DNA from: Chelativorans sp. Marseille-P2723
Lineage (GTDB): Bacteria > Pseudomonadota > Alphaproteobacteria > Rhizobiales > Rhizobiaceae
Assembly: GCF_902809845.1 (NCBI RefSeq)
Contig: NZ_CADDWI010000013.1
Coordinates: 1-64,000, forward strand
Length of the DNA: 64,000 nucleotides
Reading direction: 5' to 3'
Under the pieces are notes generated by a model. The model worked only from the letters and a program-made list of their open reading frames with translations, was not told where the DNA came from and searched no databases. The position numbers and the translations under genes were made by a program. Shown here in pieces: positions 60,065-64,000 of this stretch (its first letter is position 1; every line of letters starts with the position of its first letter).

Positions 60065-63000
60065 TTAAGCGGCCCGGCCGACTACCGGCGCTTCTGCTTC
60101 AGGCATCGGCGCAGCAACCCCGAGTTCTGCCTTTGCCGCGGAAAGCCTGACGGAATATGTTTTCACCGCGTCCAGCTTGACATCCTCATAGCCGCGCACG
60201 ATGTCTGGGAGTTCTGCCATCTTTACTATGGCTGCATGATTTTCGGTCGACAGCACACCCAGCGCGGCCTCGATTACCTCCCGATATTCCTTCATCAAAG
60301 CACGCTCCGTCCGGCGAACTTCGCCAATGCCGAAGAAGTCGAACGGTCCTCCCCGCAGACGCTTCATTCCACGAACGATGCGCAGCAGCGGCGCAAGCCA
60401 CGATCCGAACTTTACTTTGTTCTTGACGCCAAGAGAGCGTAGAAATGTGGGGTGAAGATGCCAGTAATAGCGGACACCCTTACCGAACATCTCCTCAATC
60501 TCCCCGTTATCACGTTGAGCGAGAAGGAGACGCGCCACTTCGTATTCATCCTTGTAGGCCATGAACTTATAAAGGTATCGAGCCACCGCCTCGGTCAATC
60601 GCGTGCTGCCTGGAACAACGTCCTGCTCAACGCTCAGGACCTTGCCGACGAATTCCGCGTAGCTGCGCGCATAGCGGAGGTTCTGGTAAGCTTCCAGCTC
60701 AGCAACCCTGATCTGCAGCAAACGCTTGAGTTCGCCGGTCGCGGCGGTGGCGTCGACAATCCGCTGAACCTCTGCACTCGGGATCAGCGTGGCCTCGGGC
60801 TTTCCGCTCCGCTCCTCCATCAATGCGTTCAGCCGGGCAGGGTCGGCAACGCTCAGCCGACCAAGGCGGAACGCCAGTAGGTTCATTTCGACTGCTGCCC
60901 CGTTGAGACGTATTGCTTGGGCTATTGCCTCTTCCGAGAGCGGAAGCCTGCCCGTCTGGTAAGCAGCGCCGATGACAATCATGTTGCCGGCCATGTGATC
61001 GCCTATCAGAGTCGCTGCTATCCGTTGCGCGTCGAGATACACATTATCGCTGGCACGGGTGGACTTCTCGATGCGCCGTCGAAGCAGAGTCTGGTCAGGA
61101 TAGCGCGTATTGATGTCGGCTACCATGCGCCCCGTCGGCACCTTGCTCATGGAAACGACGGCCACTGTGCCTTCAGGGCTGGTCTTTGCAAGATTTGCGG
61201 CATCAACTCCGACAAGTGGATCGAAGACCAGGTACAGATCGGCGCTTCCAGCCGACAGGGTGTTGGAGCGGGCTACATCGCCATCACGGAATAATTGCAT
61301 CTCGGAGACAACCGGGCCTGCCTTCTGGCTGAAACCGGTGAGATCGAGTCCGCGAACGTTAAAGCCGTCAATGACGGCCGCCGTGCATAATATCTGATTG
61401 GCAGTCACCACGCCCGTTCCGCCTATGCCGCACATGCGCAGTCCGAAAGTTTCTCCGGATGAGTGCGGAACCGGATCGGGTAATTTGTCGTCGAACCTTA
61501 TAGCAGGTCGGCTCGCCGGCTGTTTTGCGACCGCCCCTTCTACGGTCAAGAACGAAGGACAATCGCCACGGATACAAGAAAAGTCCTTGTTGCAGGAAGA
61601 CTGCTCGATCTGCGTTTTCCGGCCGAATTCCGTTTCGACCGGCTGCACGCTCAGGCAGTTCGACTTACGGCCGCAATCACCACAGCCCTCGCAGACACGT
61701 TCGTTTATGAGAATCGACTTCTCCGGCGCAGCGAGCTTACCTCTTTTGCGCAACCGCCGCTTTTCCGCGGCACATTGCTGATCGTGAATGAGAACTGTGA
61801 CGCCCGGAACCTTCGCCAGCTCCTTTTCTACCTCGAGAATCTCGCCGCGGGGCCGGACCGAAGCCGAGGCCGGCAGAGAGACACCCTTGTAGCGACTAAT
61901 GTCATCTGTAGTGATGACGATCCGTCTGACGCCCTCGGCGTCGAGCATGCGAACGATCTGTTCGACCGTCATGCCTCCCTGAATGGACTGGCCGCCGGTC
62001 ATCGAGATCGCTTGATTGTAGAGCAGCTTGTAAGTGATGTTAGCGCCTGAAGAGATGGCAAAGCGGATTGCGAGACTGCCGGAATGGGTAAAGGTACCGT
62101 CGCCCAGGTTCTGGAAAAAGTGCTGATGTTCCGTGTAAGGAGATAAGCCGACGAACTGCGCGCCTTCACCACCCATCTGGGTGTAGCCGATGACGTTGCC
62201 AAAATTCTCCTTGCCCATATAGAGCGCCATGACATGGCAGCCGATACCCGCGCCGACGATCGCACCGTCCGGCGCAACCAGCGATGTGCTGTGCGGGCAA
62301 CCGGAACAGAAATAGGGTGCGCGGGCCGTCGATAGCTGAATAGGCTGCTGGCGGTTCTTGTCCAGGAACTCAATGCGGCGGGCTGCGGATGGGAGTTCAA
62401 AACGACGCTGTAGCCGCTTTGCCAACGCTCTGGCGATAAGATCAGCATCAAGATCGCCAAATGCCTGAACTAAGGTCGTCCCATCCTCCTCGGACTTGCC
62501 CACCACTATCGGGCGATGCGGCCCCGAATAGAGAGCCTCCTTGATGAAGGCCTCCAGAAACGACCGCTTTTCCTCGATGACAATGATCTCTTCCAGCCCC
62601 TCGGCGAATTCGTCGATCGTCCGCTGGTCAAGCGGGAAGAGCATCCTAACCTGCAGCAGCCGAATGCCGAGTCGCTTCAGTTCCGATTCGTCCAATCCCA
62701 GATCGCGCAATGCCTGCCGCAAGTCGAAATAGGTCTTTCCGGCAGCAACGATGCCAATCTTCGCATCCGGTACATCATAAACAATGCGGTTCAACTTGTT
62801 CTCGTAGCCGTAGCGACGAGCTATTTCGAGACGCGCATAATGCAGATCGCGTTCCGCGTCGCGCATCGGCGCCCCAGCCTCGTTCAAACGCAAGACAGGC
62901 TTGTAGGGGCGGCCATCCAATTCCACGGACGGGATGATCGGCACGATGCGGTCAGGGCTCACAAGAGCGGTGCCGGCACTATCAGCGAGGCTTGCCACAA

Positions 63001-63613
63001 TCTTGAAGCCAACCCATAATCCTGCCGCGCGCGACAACGCATAACCATGCAGACCGAGATCGATGATTTCCTGAACGTCTCCCGGAAACAGGAGCGGCAT
63101 CTTCAAGTCAACGAACATGCCGTTGGAGTCGGAAGGGAACATGGAGGAGTTGGGTTGGGGGTCGTCCCCCGCCACCACCAGCACCCCGCCCTTTTCGGCT
63201 GTGCCGCGTATGTTGCCGTGCCGCAACGCATCGGCAGACCGGTCAACCCCCGGAGCCTTGCCGAACCACATCGCATAGACGCCGTCATACTTAGCCTTAT
63301 CGACGGCCTGCACCATCTGGGAACCCCACAGCGCCGTTGCGGCAAGGTCCTCATTGAGTCCGGGGAGAAGGCGCACATGATGCTCCTCCAGCAGCTTAGT
63401 ACGCCGGTTCAGCTCAATATCGAAGCCGCCGATCGGAGAGCCGGGATAGCCGGAAATAAGTCCCGCAGTGTTTAGACCACGTCGCTGGTCTGTGCGGCGC
63501 TGATCGAGCGCAAGCCGTACCAGCGCCTGGATGCCAGTGAGGTAGATCGGCCCCTGCTCTGTGATGAAGCGATCTTCAAGGGAAAATTGTCTGGGCGGCT
63601 GGGCGATGGTCAT
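60065..63613 (-). CDS. Indolepyruvate ferredoxin oxidoreductase family protein (fused IorA/IorB)
   Basis: A 1182-residue single-chain 2-oxo acid oxidoreductase. It opens FSLEDRFITEQGPIYLTGIQ, with GYPGSPIGGFD and GLNEDLAATALWG in the first TPP-associated domain. The middle contains YFCSGCPHSTSLVAPDGAIVGAG and IGYTQMGGEGAQFVG, and a Cys-rich region with CEGCGDCGRKSNC...CNKDFSCIRGDC for iron-sulfur clusters. The C-terminal gamma-type domain has MCGIGGTGVVTANQIL, followed by a long tail. It oxidatively decarboxylates aryl- or branched 2-oxo acids to acyl-CoA in relatives. ATG 63613 follows GGAGAGG. A candidate TetR site lies 49 bases upstream. It may be induced with the rest of the island. Confidence 0.9.
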   Translation of the reverse strand: MTIAQPPRQFSLEDRFITEQGPIYLTGIQALVRLALDQRRTDQRRGLNTAGLISGYPGSPIGGFDIELNRRTKLLEEHHVRLLPGLNEDLAATALWGSQMVQAVDKAKYDGVYAMWFGKAPGVDRSADALRHGNIRGTAEKGGVLVVAGDDPQPNSSMFPSDSNGMFVDLKMPLLFPGDVQEIIDLGLHGYALSRAAGLWVGFKIVASLADSAGTALVSPDRIVPIIPSVELDGRPYKPVLRLNEAGAPMRDAERDLHYARLEIARRYGYENKLNRIVYDVPDAKIGIVAAGKTYFDLRQALRDLGLDESELKRLGIRLLQVRMLFPLDQRTIDEFAEGLEEIIVIEEKRSFLEAFIKEALYSGPHRPIVVGKSEEDGTTLVQAFGDLDADLIARALAKRLQRRFELPSAARRIEFLDKNRQQPIQLSTARAPYFCSGCPHSTSLVAPDGAIVGAGIGCHVMALYMGKENFGNVIGYTQMGGEGAQFVGLSPYTEHQHFFQNLGDGTFTHSGSLAIRFAISSGANITYKLLYNQAISMTGGQSIQGGMTVEQIVRMLDAEGVRRIVITTDDISRYKGVSLPASASVRPRGEILEVEKELAKVPGVTVLIHDQQCAAEKRRLRKRGKLAAPEKSILINERVCEGCGDCGRKSNCLSVQPVETEFGRKTQIEQSSCNKDFSCIRGDCPSFLTVEGAVAKQPASRPAIRFDDKLPDPVPHSSGETFGLRMCGIGGTGVVTANQILCTAAVIDGFNVRGLDLTGFSQKAGPVVSEMQLFRDGDVARSNTLSAGSADLYLVFDPLVGVDAANLAKTSPEGTVAVVSMSKVPTGRMVADINTRYPDQTLLRRRIEKSTRASDNVYLDAQRIAATLIGDHMAGNMIVIGAAYQTGRLPLSEEAIAQAIRLNGAAVEMNLLAFRLGRLSVADPARLNALMEERSGKPEATLIPSAEVQRIVDATAATGELKRLLQIRVAELEAYQNLRYARSYAEFVGKVLSVEQDVVPGSTRLTEAVARYLYKFMAYKDEYEVARLLLAQRDNGEIEEMFGKGVRYYWHLHPTFLRSLGVKNKVKFGSWLAPLLRIVRGMKRLRGGPFDFFGIGEVRRTERALMKEYREVIEAALGVLSTENHAAIVKMAELPDIVRGYEDVKLDAVKTYSVRLSAAKAELGVAAPMPEAEAPVVGRAA

Positions 63614-63661
63614 GGCACCTCTCCTATTAGGGACGCAACAGCGCGCGCGCCCATCGTACAC

Positions 63662-63675
63662 AACAAATGTTTGGT
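63662..63675. promoter_or_regulatory. Candidate TetR operator upstream of oxidoreductase gene
   Basis: AACAAATGTTTGGT matches AACNANYGNTNGNT. The flanking TTGCAA also follows the site at 57317, giving a longer shared stretch AACAA-NN-GTTTG-S-TTGCAA. It lies 49 bases before the start codon of the minus-strand oxidoreductase gene, and its separation from the MaoC-like gene implies a promoter here. Confidence 0.55.
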
Positions 63676-63749
63676 TGCAAATGATGAGTCAGAGAGCCGG
63701 CTTGTGCCTCCCGCGCGATGCCGATGACACCATCGACCCTCAGGCGTAC

Positions 63750-64000
63750 TCAGCTTGTTTCACGGCGCCTGATCAGGATGGCCGCCCCCGTCCGCAGCAC
63801 CACGGTTCCATCTTCCTTCACAGCCTCAAGCTCCCAGCTAGCAATTCCCCTGTCCGGCTTGGATTTTGATTCACGCTTCTCCGTCCACGTCGCCATAAGC
63901 CGTATAGGCGTGTCGGGCACAGTGGGCGCCGGCAGTTCAATCCCGTGAAATTTAAGTGCAGCTATCACCTGGCATTCTTTCGCAGCTCGAGCGAAGATGC
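63750..64000 (-). CDS. MaoC-like hot-dog protein, partial (C-terminal end)
   Basis: The minus-strand frame entering from the right edge is open to its stop at 63750 and covers at least 82 codons. The C-terminal end reads HGIELPAPTVPDTPIRLMAT, then WTEKRESKSKPDRGIASWELE and VVLRTGAAILIRR, the last strands of a MaoC/(R)-hydratase hot-dog fold. An internal GTG at 63968 is not needed because the frame continues beyond the window. It is probably an enoyl-CoA hydratase or 3-hydroxyacyl-CoA dehydratase of the same catabolic island, on the oxidoreductase strand. The N-terminus is outside the window. Confidence 0.65.
   Translation of the reverse strand, partial: IFARAAKECQVIAALKFHGIELPAPTVPDTPIRLMATWTEKRESKSKPDRGIASWELEAVKEDGTVVLRTGAAILIRRRETS

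Noticed and set aside
59684-60442. 252-codon plus-strand frame at the SDR/oxidoreductase junction
   Set aside because: It runs antisense across two real genes and the gap between them, with Arg/His/Cys-rich composition and no motif.
1-64000. CRISPR array, prophage or toxin-antitoxin pair
   Set aside because: No regularly spaced direct repeats, phage structural genes or small paired toxin-antitoxin frames were seen on either strand.

Overview
The window looks like an alphaproteobacterium of the order Hyphomicrobiales (Rhizobiales). The evidence is G+C-rich coding sequence, an ImuA-ImuB-DnaE2 mutasome behind a GTTC-N7-GTTC LexA box, a PccR-type regulator divergent from propionyl-CoA carboxylase genes, TauR/Xsc sulfonate genes, and many ABC uptake operons linked to short-chain dehydrogenases. 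No tRNA, rRNA or CRISPR array was seen. Genus is not resolvable by eye.

Layout. (1) 1-1.7 kb: remains of a conjugative trb operon on the minus strand (trbL running off the edge, trbK, a 5'-truncated trbJ) abutting an IS481-like transposase scrap. (2) 2.1-13.3 kb: a catabolic/uptake cluster with an M20 amidohydrolase, a dead LysR gene, a dihydrodipicolinate-synthase-family lyase, an SDR without its catalytic Tyr/Lys, an M81 (MlrC-type) metallopeptidase, a complete peptide-type ABC importer and a TauE-type exporter. (3) 13.3-24.2 kb: a LuxR-type regulator divergent from a sugar/polyol-type ABC importer. The importer is followed by a coenzyme-B12 diol dehydratase (large and medium subunits fused, small subunit separate), an SDR and an aldehyde dehydrogenase. 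(4) 24.4-31.7 kb: methylmalonyl-CoA mutase and propionyl-CoA carboxylase genes, divergent from their PccR-like regulator. (5) 31.7-41 kb: housekeeping genes (membrane protein, ProX-type deacylase, CnoX-type thioredoxin, Trm112), an IS630 remnant, then dnaE2-imuB-imuA. (6) 41.2-46.9 kb: tauR, xsc, pta and a citrate synthase family gene, which together handle sulfoacetaldehyde. (7) 47.4-64 kb: an uncharacterised catabolic island with an SDR, a TetR regulator, a peptide-type ABC importer, an acyl-CoA ligase, a double hot-dog dehydratase, a TPP-dependent enzyme, another SDR, a fused indolepyruvate ferredoxin oxidoreductase and the end of a MaoC-like gene.

The most interesting part is region 7. 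Related 14-bp sequences of the form AACNANYGNTNGNT lie in the SDR/tetR gap, twice in the substrate-binding-protein/TPP-enzyme gap, and upstream of the oxidoreductase. This suggests one TetR regulon for a compound that is imported, activated to a CoA ester, hydrated, cleaved or decarboxylated by the TPP enzyme and oxidised as a 2-oxo acid to an acyl-CoA. The substrate is unknown. Second is region 3-4, where a B12-dependent diol pathway lies next to the B12-dependent propionyl-CoA pathway. All functions are read from protein sequence by eye; nothing was searched or folded by computer.
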